Assembly: GCF_949987535.1 (NCBI RefSeq)
Contig: NC_080077.1
Coordinates: 38,210,561 to 38,274,560, forward strand
DNA length: 64,000 nucleotides
From: Balaenoptera acutorostrata
Taxonomy: Eukaryota > Chordata > Mammalia > Artiodactyla > Balaenopteridae
Direction of reading: 5' to 3'
The notes under the pieces were generated by a model that saw only the letters and a list, made by a program, of their open reading frames with translations, was not told the DNA's origin and made no database searches. The position numbers and the translations under genes are program-made. Shown here in pieces: positions 47,740 to 57,884 of the stretch (positions within the stretch are counted from its first letter, which is position 1; every line of letters begins with the position of its first letter).

Positions 47740-49006
47740 TTTTCACCAGTATTTTTCAACACGGTTTCAGTTTGTTTTAGCAGAATTTTAAAAACTTTAA
47801 GCAGAACACAAAAATGTTAAAGCTCCTTATATAGCATCAACATCCATGAAATTCTAATCAAATATTTGAAGAACCTCAAAAGCACTTCCAAAGGGCTCTC
47901 CAGATAGAAAACAGCTGCCCTGCAGCTGCCTGCACTACGTGTCGTCTCTAGTTCAACATCTGCTACTTGGTGGTTTTTTTTGCCTCTTTTTTTGTTTTTT
48001 TGTTTTCAAATTGCCCTCAATGCCTAAGAATATTCGTGCCAATGCATGGAGCTTTTCCAATTTATATCCAAGCTGGAAACTGCTTCTGGTTATACCTACC
48101 TCTTGTAGCTTTAACTGCACATGAGTGGAAAAGCCTCTGTGAGCAGAGCAAACAGGCCTCTATCCCTTTGTTATCCAAACGGGAGGGCACAAGTGGCTTT
48201 TCCACCCAGCCTGGCTCTGAATAAAATTAGTTGCACTGTCAGAAGGATTTAAGTGGAGCAATTTATCTAGGAGGAGAATGTCACATTATTGCAACATCTT
48301 CTGCATATCACATACTGTACTGTACAGCATCTACAGATTTAGTATTCGTTATATTATGCTGGGTGCTCTACATATTACTCTGGGCCTCAGCTTCAGATCT
48401 GACAGGGCGATCCTTCTGTGTTGTTCTGTCTTAAAATGAATCTTAAAATTTTCTTGGCATAACGCAAGAAAAAGATTAAAAACAGGAAGAAAAATATGAG
48501 CAGTGTTGCATTTTTGAGGTATTATTTTGTCAAGAATTGGAAATTAAAATTAGATGGAGATAAGGCTAGAGGTAAGAACACCTTTCCAAAACTCCAGAAA
48601 GAGGTAAGATATGAGGAGTCAGTTTCAACAGTTCAACAAGAAGGCAGAAGAGGGAGTGAATTGAGGGTCTTCCCCAGAAGAGGGAAGGCAGAGAGGGTCA
48701 GGAGAGAGGAAATCAATAGGTCTCAGTGCATGGAATATGGAAGAAATAATGGAGGAAGGCGTCCTGGTCTTTTAGCTCTTGGTTCCAATTCCAACAGGCA
48801 GTACTGAGGAAGGGCATATGCTGGGGCCAGAACATCCCAAACAACATTACATACTTCATGCAAAATATTGTTTCACGTCTTTGTGTCTGTGCTGTGCCTT
48901 TGAGGTCTTAAAACATAAAATCGTTAGGTCTTAAATTCTTCATTGTTTGCTAGGACTTTTTCTAGCCCTTCTTATTCATGTGTTGTTAAAATACAATTTC
49001 CGAGGT
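47740..49006. other. Unassigned DNA
   Basis: No gene or repeat recognised. An open frame of 103 codons at 48496-48807 is basic and purine-rich, with no recognisable domain. Confidence 0.4.
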
Positions 49007-49021
49007 TGTTTACAGAATTTT

Positions 49022-49194
49022 TTTTTTTTTTTTAATAATTTGGACAGGCCATGAGAATAATTCCTTTTATTTATTTATTTATTTATTTATTTTTGGCTGT
49101 GTTGGGTCTTCGGTTCGTGCGAGGGCTTTCTCTAGTTGCGGCAAGCGGGGGCCACTCTTCATCGTGGTGCGGGGACCGCTCTTCATCACGGTGC
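49022..49194 (-). mobile_element. 5'-truncated young SINE with extra 3' sequence
   Basis: On the minus strand the unit reads: 3' half of the young CHR-type SINE (49194 to about 49092), an (AAAT)n tail (to about 49065), about 31 bases of unrelated sequence (49064-49034), then a second A tail (49033-49022). A perfect 15-base duplication TGTTTACAGAATTTT lies at 49007-49021 and 49195-49209, so the whole unit inserted as one piece. The tRNA-like head is missing. Confidence 0.9.
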
Positions 49195-49342
49195 TGTTTA
49201 CAGAATTTTAATGCATTTTAATAAATTATATCTCTTGTAAAGAACAGATTAGATGAAAACCAAAATGTTATAAATCCAAGATTTCTTACCCTTTAGTAAG
49301 GAATTTTAAATCGCTTGTGTTTACTATAAAAAATATGATCTG

Positions 49343-49632
49343 GGGCTTCCCTGGTGGCGCAGTGGTTGGGAATCTGCCTGCTAATGCAGGGGACACGGGT
49401 TCGAGCCCTGGTCTGGGAGGATCCCACATGCCGCGGAGCGGCTGGGCCCGTGAGCCACAATTGCTGGGCCTGCGCGTCTGGAGCCTGTGCCCCGCGACGG
49501 GAGGGGCCGCGGTGGAGAGAGGCCCGCGCACCGCGATGAAGGGCGGTCCCCGCACCGCGATGAAGAGTGGCCCCCGCTTGCCGCAGCTGGAGAAAGCCCT
49601 CGCACGAACCGAAGACCCAACACAGCCAAAAA

Positions 49633-49663
<31 letters not shown>

Positions 49664-49682
49664 GAAAATCCTTAAAAAAAAA
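49343..49682 (+). mobile_element. Young full-length CHR-type SINE
   Basis: Complete plus-strand copy from 'gggcttccctggtggcgcag' through a GC- and CpG-rich middle to an (AAAT)n and poly-A tail. Flanked by a perfect 15-base duplication AAAAAATATGATCTG (49328-49342 and 49683-49697). The many surviving CpGs and intact duplication suggest a young insertion, probably lineage-specific. Open frames on both strands across it are by-products of its GC-rich, stop-poor text. Confidence 0.97.
49355..49408 (+). promoter_or_regulatory. Internal Pol III promoter of the SINE (A and B boxes)
   Basis: A-box-like TGGCGCAGTGG at 49355-49365 and B-box GGTTCGAGCCC at 49398-49408, in the tRNA-like spacing. Both are close to tRNA consensus. 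Whether this copy is transcribed cannot be judged from sequence. Confidence 0.75.
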
Positions 49683-49699
49683 AAAAAATATGATCTGAC

Positions 49700-50387
49700 T
49701 TGGTCTTCTTTGTTTCACGCTTTAAATAATGTTTTGTTCTATTTTAACTATTTTGTCTTCTTTATAAAAGAGTTTTACTTTCTATTTGTTCCGCAATGAT
49801 TTGGAAAGTAGATAGTCATTTTAAAAATTACTAGTTGTTCATTTATTGTGTTAATAAATCTTATTAAATCAATATTTAATTCCAAATTTGAAAACAAAAC
49901 AGTAACTTAAGCATTCCACTTATGGAAGATGAAGAGTTTAACTATTTTGCCTTCCCTATTCCACTTCCCTTATTCTGGTCTCTATTTTGGGATCAGAAAT
50001 CCCATTTGAAAAATTAGATCTTCACTTTCTAGATTTCTTTGACTGCTTTTGTTTCCAAAGTTATAGCAATCATTTAGCCTTTGTGAGATCAAGAGGTTCC
50101 TCCACTATGTGATTACTATCTGGTTCCAACAAACCATGCTGGCAAGACGGATGGTGAGCTGCCAAAATAAGGAGGCCTAAATGCACATCCTGAGAGCCAG
50201 AAAACTCAGGCAACGAGGGTAAATAAGGAGGAAAACTTCACTGGGTAAACACCTCAGCTGGAGATGTCTCTTCATGGGAGGCATGAAGAGGCACATACTT
50301 GGGAGGACTGACTGCCTTTTGAGGCTGTGGGATGGGACAGGGAAACACAGTTAGATATTAGAATCCATTCCTTTTACACAGCCACAT
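49700..50387. other. Unassigned DNA
   Basis: No gene or repeat recognised. Confidence 0.4.
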
Positions 50388-50388
50388 T

Positions 50389-52230
50389 ATTTTTTAAAAT
50401 TTTATTGGAGTATAGTTGATTTATAATGTTGTGTTTCAGGTGTACAGCAAAGTGATTCAGTTATACATACACTCATTCTTTTTCAGATTCTTTTCTCATA
50501 TAGGTTATCACAGAATATTGAGTAACGTTCCCTGTGCTATACAGTAGGTGCTTGTTGTTTATCTATCGTATATATATTAGTGTATGTATATTAATCCCAA
50601 GGTCCTGATTTATCCCTCCCCCACCGTGTTTCCCCTCTGGTAACCATAACTTTGCTTTTCATATCTAAGTCTGTTTCTGTTTTGTACATAAGTTCATTTG
50701 TATCACTTTTTAAAATTAGATTCCACATATGAGTGATATCATATGATATGTCTTTCTCTGACTTACTTCACTTAAGTAAGTGAATAATGGTAATCTCTAG
50801 GTCCATCCATGTTGCTGCAAGTGGCAATATTTCACTCTTTTTCATGGCTGAGTGGTATTCCATTGTATATATGTACCACATCTTCTTTATCCATTCCTCA
50901 GGCAATGGACATTTAGGTTGTTTCCATGTCTTGGCTATCGTGAATAGAGCTGCTATGAACATTAGTTATAGTTTTGTCCTGATATATGCCCAGGAGTGGG
51001 ATTGCTGGATCATAGGGCAACTCTATTTTTAGTTTTTTGAGGAACCACCATACTGTTCTCCATAGTGGCTGCAGCAATTGACATTCCCACTAACAGTGTA
51101 GGTGGGTTTCCTTTTCTCCACACCCTCTCCAGCATTTATTGTTTGTAGATTTTTTGATGATGGCCATTCTGACTGGCGTGAGGTGATACCTCACGGTAGT
51201 TTTGATTTGCATTTCTCTGATAATTAGTGATGTTCAACATCTTTTCATGTGCTTTTTGGCCATCTGTAGGTTTTCTTTGGAGAAATGTCTGTTTAGGTCT
51301 TCTGCCCATTTTTTGATTGGGCTGTTTGTTTTTTTGATATTGAGCTGTATGAGCTGTTTGTATATTTTGGAGATTAATCCTTTGTCAGTTGCTTCATTTG
51401 AAAGCATTTTCTCCCATTCTGAGGACTGTGTTTTCATCATGTTTATGGTTTCCTTTGCTGTGCAAAAACTTTTAAGTTTAATTAGGTCCCGTTTCTTTAT
51501 TTTTGTTTTTATTCTCATTACTCGAGGAGGTGGGTCAAAAAGATCTTGCTGCACTTTATGTCAAAGAGTGTTCTGCCTATGTTTTCCTCTAACAGTTTTA
51601 GTGTCTGCCCTTACATTTAGGTCTTTAATCCATTTTGAGTTTATTTTTGTGTATGGTGTTCAGGAGTGTTCTAATTTCATTCTTTTACATGTAGCCAGTT
51701 TTCCAGGCACCACTTATTGAAGAGGCTGTTATCACTCCATTATATATTCTGGCCTCCTTTGTCATAGATTAGGTGACCATATGTGCGTGGGTTTACCTCT
51801 GGGCTTTCTATCCTGTTCGATTGATCTAAATTTCTGTTTTTTTGCCAGAACCATACTGTTTTGATTACTATCGTTTTGTAGTATAGTCTGAGGTCAAAGA
51901 GCCTGATTCCTCCAGCTCCATTTTTCTTTCTCAAGATTGCTTCAGATATTCAGGGACTTCTGTGTTTCCAAACAAATTAAAAAAATTTTTTTCTTCTGGT
52001 TCAGTGAAAAATGCCATCGGTAATTTTATAGGAATTGCATTGAATCTGTAGATTGCCTTGGGTAGTATAGTCATTTTGACAGTATTGATACTTCCAATCC
52101 AAGAAAATGGTATATCTTTCCATATGTTTGTGTCATCTTCTATTTTTTTCAACAGCAACTTATAGTTTTCTGTGTACAGCTCTTTTGCCTCCTTAGGTAG
52201 GTTGATTCCTAGGTATTTTATTCCTTTCTT
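50389..52230 (-). mobile_element. Outer L1, 3' part
   Basis: The 3' end of a near full-length minus-strand L1. The 3'UTR starts 'attttattggagtatagttg' and runs to about 50767, then the C-terminal ORF2 region runs to the sequence 'ttcctaggtattttattcct', where a second L1 begins. The same L1 continues at 57885. Excluding the insert, the element measures about 6.5 kb, a full L1 length. Confidence 0.93.
50768..52230 (-). pseudogene. Outer L1 ORF2, C-terminal part
   Basis: Reads right to left from the end of the polymerase domain to the C-terminus of ORF2, in several frames: 51931-52158 ([20 protein letters not shown]), 51740-51934, 51234-51554, 50768-50962 ([18 protein letters not shown]). Frameshifts and stops separate the pieces. 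It is continuous with the N-terminal part at 57885-60145 once the inserted L1 is ignored. It cannot make functional protein. Confidence 0.9.
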
Positions 52231-52440
52231 TTTTTTTTAATGTTTATTTATTTATTTATTTATTTTCTAATTAGTCATTCACTTTATACACATCAGTGTA
52301 TACATGTCAATCCCAATCTCCCAATTCATCACACCACAAGCCCCACCCCCCACCACTTTCCCCCCTTGGTGTCCATACGTTTGTTCTCTACTTCTGTTTC
52401 TCAATTTCTGCCCTGCAAACCGGTTCATCTGTACCATTTT

Positions 52441-55400
52441 CTAGGTTCCACATATATGCATTAATATATGATATTTGTTTTTCTCTTTCTGACTCACTTC
52501 ACTCTGTATGACGGTCTCTAGATGCATCCACATCTCTACAAATGACCCAATTTCGTTCCTTTTTATGGCTGAGTAATATTCCATCGTATATATGTACCAC
52601 AACTTCTTTATGGATTCGTCTGTTGATGGGCATTTAGGTTGCTTCCATGACCTGGCTATTATAAGTAGTGCTGCAATGAAGATTGGGGTGCATGTGTCTT
52701 TTTGAATGATGGTTTTCTCTGGGAATATGCCCAGTAGTGGGATTGCTGGGTCATATGGTAATTCTATTGTTAGTTCTCTAAGGAAACTCCATACTGCTCT
52801 CCATAATGGCTGTATCAATTTACATTCCCACCAACAGTGCAAGAGGGTTCCCTTTTCTCCACACCCTCTCCAGCATTTGTTGTTTGTAGATTTTCTGATG
52901 ATGCCCATTCTAACTGGTGTGAGGTGATACCTCATTGTAGTTTTGATTTGCATTTCTCTAATAATTAGTGATGTTGAGCAGCTTTTCGTGTGCTTCTTGG
53001 CCATCTGTATGTCTTCTTTGGAGAAATGTCTATTTAGGTCTTCTGCCCATTTTTGGATTGGGTTGTTTGTTTTTTTAATATGGAGCTGCATGAGCTGTTT
53101 ATATATTTTGGAGATTATTCCTTTGTCCAATGATTCATTTGTAAATATTTTCTCCCATTTTGAGGGTTGTCTTTTCATCTTGTTTAGGGTTCCCTTTGCT
53201 GTCCAAAAGCTTTGAAGTTTCATTAGGTCCCATTTGTTTATTTTTGTTTTATTTCTATTACTCTAGGAGGTGGATCAAAAAAGATCTTGCTGTGATTTAT
53301 GTCAAAGAGTGTTCTTCCTATGTCTTCCTCTAAGAGATTTACAGTGCTGGGTCTTACATTTAGGTCTCTAATCTATTTAGAGTTTATTTTTGTGTATGGT
53401 GTTAGGGAGTATTCTAATTTCATTCTTTTACATGTAGGTGTCCAGTTTCCCCAGCACCACTTACGGAAGAGACTGTCTTTTCTCCATTGTATATCCTTGC
53501 CTCCTTTGTCATAGATCAGTTGACCATAGATGCATGGTTTTATCTCTGGGCTTTCTCTCCTGTTCCATTGATCTATATTTCTGTTTTTGTGCCAGTACCA
53601 TACTGTCTTGATTACTGTAGCTTTGTAGTATAGTCTGAAGTCAGGGAGTATGATTCCTCCAGCTCCGATTTTTTTTCCCTCAAGACTGCTTTGGCTATTC
53701 AGGGTCTTTTGTGTCTCCATACAAATTTTAAGATTTTTTGGTTCTAGTTCTGTAAAAAATGCCATTGGTAATTTGATAGGGATTGCATTGAATCTGTAGA
53801 TTGCTTTGGGTAGTATAGTCGTTTTCACAATATTGATTCTTCCAACCCAAGAACATGGTATATCTCTCCATCTGTTGGTATCATCTTTAATTTCTTTCAT
53901 CAGTGTCTTATAGTTTTCTGCATACAGGTCTTTTGTCTCCCTAGGTAGGTTTATTCCTAGGTATTTTATTCTTTTTGTTGCAATGGTAAATGGGAGTGTT
54001 TCCTTAATTTCTCTTTCAGATTTTTCATCATTAGTGTATAGGAATACAAGAGATTTCTGTGCATTAATGTTGTATCCTGCAACTTTACCAAATTCATTGA
54101 TTAGCTCTAGTCATTTTCTGGTGGCATCTTTAGGATTCTCTATGTATAGTATCATGTCATCTGCAAACAGTGACAGTTTTGCTTCTTCTTTTCCAATTTG
54201 TTTTCCTTTTATTTCTTTTTCTTCTCTGATTGCCGTGGCTAAGACTTCCAAAACTATGTTGAATAGTAGTGGTGAGAGTGGGCATCTTTGTCTTGTTCCA
54301 GATCTTAGCAGAAATGCTTTCAGTTTTTCACCATTGAGAATGATGTTTGCTGTGGGTTTGTCATATATGGCCTTTATTATGTTAAAGTAGGTTCCCTCTA
54401 TGCCCGCTTTCTGGAGAGTTTTCATCATAAATGGGTGTTGAATTTTGTCAAAAGCTTTTTCTGCATATATTGAGATAATCATATGGTTTTTATTCTTCAA
54501 TTTGTTAATATGGTGTATCACATTGATTGATTTGCATATATTGAAGAATCCTTGTATCCCTGGGATAAATCCCACTTGATCATGGTGTATGATCCTTTTA
54601 ATGTGTTGTTGGCTTCTGTTTGCTAGTATTTTGTTGAGGATTTTTGCATCTATATTCATCAGTGATATTGGTCTGTAATTTTCTTTTTTTGCAGTATCGT
54701 TGTCTGAGTTTGGTATCAGGGTGATGGTGGCCTCATAGAATGAGTTTGGGAGTTTTCCTTCCTCTGCAATTTTTTGGAAGAATTTGAGAAGGATGGGTGT
54801 TAGCTCTTCTCTAAATGTTTGATAGAATTCACTTGTGAATCCATCTGGTCCTAGACTTTTGCTTGTTGGAAGATTTTTAACCAGAGTTTCAATTTCATTA
54901 CTTGTGATTGGTCTGTTCATATTTTCCATTTTTTCCTGGTTCAGTCTTGGAACATTATACCTTTCTAAGAATTTGTCCATTTCTTCCAGGTTGTCCATTT
55001 TATTGGCATACAGTTGCTTGTAGTAGTCTCTTAGGATGCTTTGTGTTTCTGCAGTGTCTGTTGTTACTTGTCCTTTTTCATTTCTAATTTTATTGATTTG
55101 AGTCCTCTCCCTCTTTTTCTTGATGAGTCTGGCTAATGGTTTATCAATTTTGTTTATCTTCTCGAAGAACCAGCTTTTAGTTTTATTGATCTTTGCTATT
55201 GTTTTCTTTGTTTCTATTTCATTTATTTCTTCTCTGATCTTTATGATTTCTTTCCTTCTGCTAACTTTGGGTTTTGTTTGTTCTTCTTTCTCTAGTTCCT
55301 TTAGGTGTAAGGTTAGATTGTTTACTTGAGATTTTTCTTGTTTCTTTAGACTTGTATACCTATAAACTTCCCTCTTAAAACTGCTTTTGCTCCATCCCAT

Positions 55401-56255
55401 AGGTTTTGGATCATCGTGTTTTCATTGCCATTTGTCTCTAGGTATTTTTTGACTTCCTCTTTGATTTCTTCAGTGATCTCTTGGTTATTTAGTAACGTAT
55501 TGTTTAGCCTCCATGTGTTTGTGTTTTTTACGTTTTTATCCCTGTAATTCATTTCTAATCTCATAGCGTTGTGGTCAGAAAAGATCCTCGATATGATTTC
55601 AATTTTCTTAAATTTACTGAGGCTTGATTTGTGACCCAAGATGTGATCTCTCCTGGAGAATGTTCCGTGCGCACTTGAGAAGAAAGTGTAATCTGCTGTT
55701 TTTGGATGGAATGTCCTATAATTATCAATTAAATCTATCTGGTCTATTGTGTCATTTAAAGCTTGTTTTCTTATTTATTTTCATTTTGGATGATCTGTCC
55801 ATTGGTGCAAGTGAGGTGTTAAGGTCCCCCACTATTATTGTGTTACTGTCGATTTCCTCTTTTATAGCTGTTAGCAGTTGCCTTATGTATTGAGATGCTC
55901 CTATGTTGGGTGCATATATATTTATAATTGTTATATCTTCTTCTTGGATTGATCCCTTGATGATTGTGTAGTGTCCTTCCTTGTGTCTTGTAACATTCTT
56001 TATTTTAAAGTCTATTTTATCTGATATGAGTAGAGCTAATCCAGCTTTCTTTTGATTTCCATTTGCATGGAATATCTTTTTCCACCCCCTCACTTTCAGT
56101 CTGTATGTATCCCTAGGTCTGAAGTGGGTCTCTTGTAGACAGAATGTATATGGGTCTTGTTTTTGTATCCATTCAGCAAGCCTGTGTCTTTTGGTTGGAG
56201 CATTTAATCCATTCACGTTTAAGGTAATTATCGATAGGTATGTTCCTATTACCAT
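52441..56255 (-). pseudogene. Inner L1 ORF2 (endonuclease / reverse transcriptase), broken
   Basis: Spans about 1,270 codons, the normal ORF2 length. Domains in order: AP-like endonuclease at 55752-56255 (LNVNGLNAPTK, LQETHF, INIYAPN, VGDLNT); linker; reverse transcriptase at 54111-55400 ([17 protein letters not shown], and the catalytic box FADD); post-polymerase region at 53373-53900; C-terminal Cys/His motif at 52441-53223 ([14 protein letters not shown]). The frame changes at least three times: near 55.7, 55.4 and 53.3 kb. The motifs are well kept, so decay is moderate, but no functional protein is possible. Its role in a live element would be nicking the target and copying L1 or SINE RNA. 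Confidence 0.95.
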
Positions 56256-56317
56256 TTTCTTAATTTGGGGGGGTTGGTTTGTTTTTGTAGGTCCTTTTAT
56301 TCTCTTGTGTTTCCCAC

Positions 56318-57256
56318 TTAGAGAAGTTCCTTTAGCATTTGTTTTAGAGCTGGCTTGGTGGTGCTGAATTCTCTTAGCTTTTGTTTGTCTGTAAAGCTTT
56401 TGATTTCTCCATCGAATCTGAATGAGATCCTTGCCGGGTAGAGTAATCTTGGTTGTAGGTTCTTCCCTTTCATCACTTTAAGTATATCATGTCACTCCCT
56501 TCTGGCTTGTACAGTTTTTCCTGAGAAATCAGCTGTTAACCTTATGGGAGTTCCCTTGTATGTTATTTGTCATTTTTCCCTTGCTGCTTTCAGTAGTTTT
56601 TCTTTGTCTTTAATTTTCGCCAATTTCATTACTATGTGTCTCGGCGTGTTTCTCCTTGGGTTTATCCTGTATGGGACTCTCTGTGCTTCCTGGACTTGGG
56701 TGGCTATTTCCTTTCCCATGTTAGGGAAATTTTCGACTGTAATCTCTTCAAATATTTTCTCAAGTCCTTCCTCTCTCTCTTCTCCTTCTGGAACCCCTAT
56801 AATGCGAATGTTGTTGTGTTTAATGTTGTCCCAGAGGTCTCTTAGGCTGTCTTCATTTCTTTTCATTCTCTTTTCTTTATTCTGTTCCGCAGCAGTGAAT
56901 TCCACCATTCTGTCTTCCAGTTCGCTTATCCGTTCTTCTGCCTCAGTTATTCTGCTATTGATTCCTTCTAATGTATTTTTCATTTCACTTATTGTATTGT
57001 TCATCTCTGTTTGTTGGTTCTTTAATTCTTCTAGATCTTTGTTAAACATTTCTTGCATCTTCTAGATCTTTGCCTCCATTCTTTTTCCGAGGTCCTGGAT
57101 CATCTTCACTATCATTATTCTGAATTCTTTTTCTGGAAGATTGCCTATCTCCATTTCATTTAGTTGTTTTTCTGGGGTTTTATCTTGTTCCTTCATCTGG
57201 TACATAGCCCTCTGCCTTTTCATCTTGTCTTTCTGTGAATGTGGTTTTTGTTCCAC
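56318..57256 (-). pseudogene. Inner L1 ORF1 (RNA-binding coiled-coil protein), stops only
   Basis: One frame runs 313 codons from a Met at 57256 to the TAA at 56318 without a net frameshift. It is cut by premature stops: TAG at 57062-57064, TGA at 56570-56572 and TGA at 56492-56494; the TAA at 56318 may also be premature. The N-terminal part is charged (SQKDKMKRQR). The middle is a coiled coil with heptad-like runs (ITEAEERISELEDRM). The RNA-recognition and C-terminal domains follow (NIRIIGVPEGEE, then a segment with QARREW changed to a stop at the W). In a live L1 this protein trimerises and coats L1 RNA. Confidence 0.93.
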
Positions 57257-57882
57257 AGGCTGCAGGATTGTAGTTTTTCTTGCGTCTGCTGTCTGCCCTC
57301 TAGTGGATGAGGCTATCTAAGAGGTTTGTGGAAGTTTCCTGATGGGAGGCACTGGTGGTTGGTAGAGCTGGCTGTTGCTCTGGTGTGCAGAGCTTAGTAA
57401 AACTTTAATCTGCTTGACTGCTGATGGGTGGGGCTGGGTTCCCTCCCTGTTTGTTGTTTTGCCTGAGGCGACCCAACACGGGAGCTTATCTGGGCTCTTT
57501 GGTGGGGCTAATGGCAGACTCTGGGGGGCTCATGCTGAGGAGTACTTCCCAGAACTTCTGCCAGAGTCCTTGTCCCTTAGTGAGCCACAGCTGCCCCCCG
57601 CCTCTGCAGGAGACCCTCCAACACTAGCAGGTAGGTCTGGCTCAGTCTCCTATGGGGTCACTGCTCCTTCCCCTGGGTCCCGATGCACACACTACTTTGT
57701 GCGTGCCCTGCAAGAGTGGAGTCTCTGTTTCCCCCAATCCTGCCACAGTTCTGCAATCAAATCCCACTAGGCTTCAAAGTCTGATTCTCTAGGAATTCCT
57801 CCTCCTGTTGCCAGGCCCCCAGGTTGGGAAGCCTGACATGTGGCTCAGAACCTTCACTCCAGTGGGTGGACTTCTGTGGTAT
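57257..57882 (-). promoter_or_regulatory. Inner L1 5'UTR, truncated
   Basis: GC-richer, stop-poor sequence upstream of ORF1, homologous to the outer L1 5'UTR at 61.44-62.52 kb but about half as long. L1 promoters reside here. The terminal part, including the L1 start, is missing, so promoter activity is unlikely. Open frames across it (57375-57770 plus) are not genes. Confidence 0.7.
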
Positions 57883-57884
57883 CT

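Larger units (their letters stand above)
52231..57882 (-). mobile_element. Inner L1, near full length (5.65 kb)
   Basis: A minus-strand L1 inserted into the outer L1. It has a T-rich tail (52227-52240), a 3'UTR distinct from the outer copy ('ttctaattagtcattcactt'), ORF2 (52441-56255), ORF1 (56318-57256) and part of the 5'UTR (57257-57882). Compared with the outer L1 its 5'UTR stops near 'acttctgtggtat', lacking roughly the first 235 bases. The target site is L1 text resembling TTTATTCTTT on both sides, so the exact duplication is hard to delimit. Confidence 0.92.

Noticed and set aside
49343..49420. Possible functional tRNA gene in the SINE head
   Set aside because: A and B boxes are present, but the sequence does not give a full cloverleaf with an acceptor stem and is followed directly by the SINE body.
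49293..49718. 141-codon minus-strand open frame with repeated Arg/Gly/Ala text
   Set aside because: Antisense reading of the young SINE; the repetition comes from the SINE's internal repeats.
51202..51720. 172-codon plus-strand open frame, and similar plus-strand frames over 52.7-61.5 kb
   Set aside because: They are antisense to L1 ORF1 and ORF2 and exist only because the coding strand is the minus strand; they have no domain of their own.
57375..57770. 131-codon plus-strand frame in a GC-rich stretch
   Set aside because: It lies in the 5'UTR of the inner L1, whose homologous stretch in the outer L1 (61.4-62.3 kb) shows similar chance frames.
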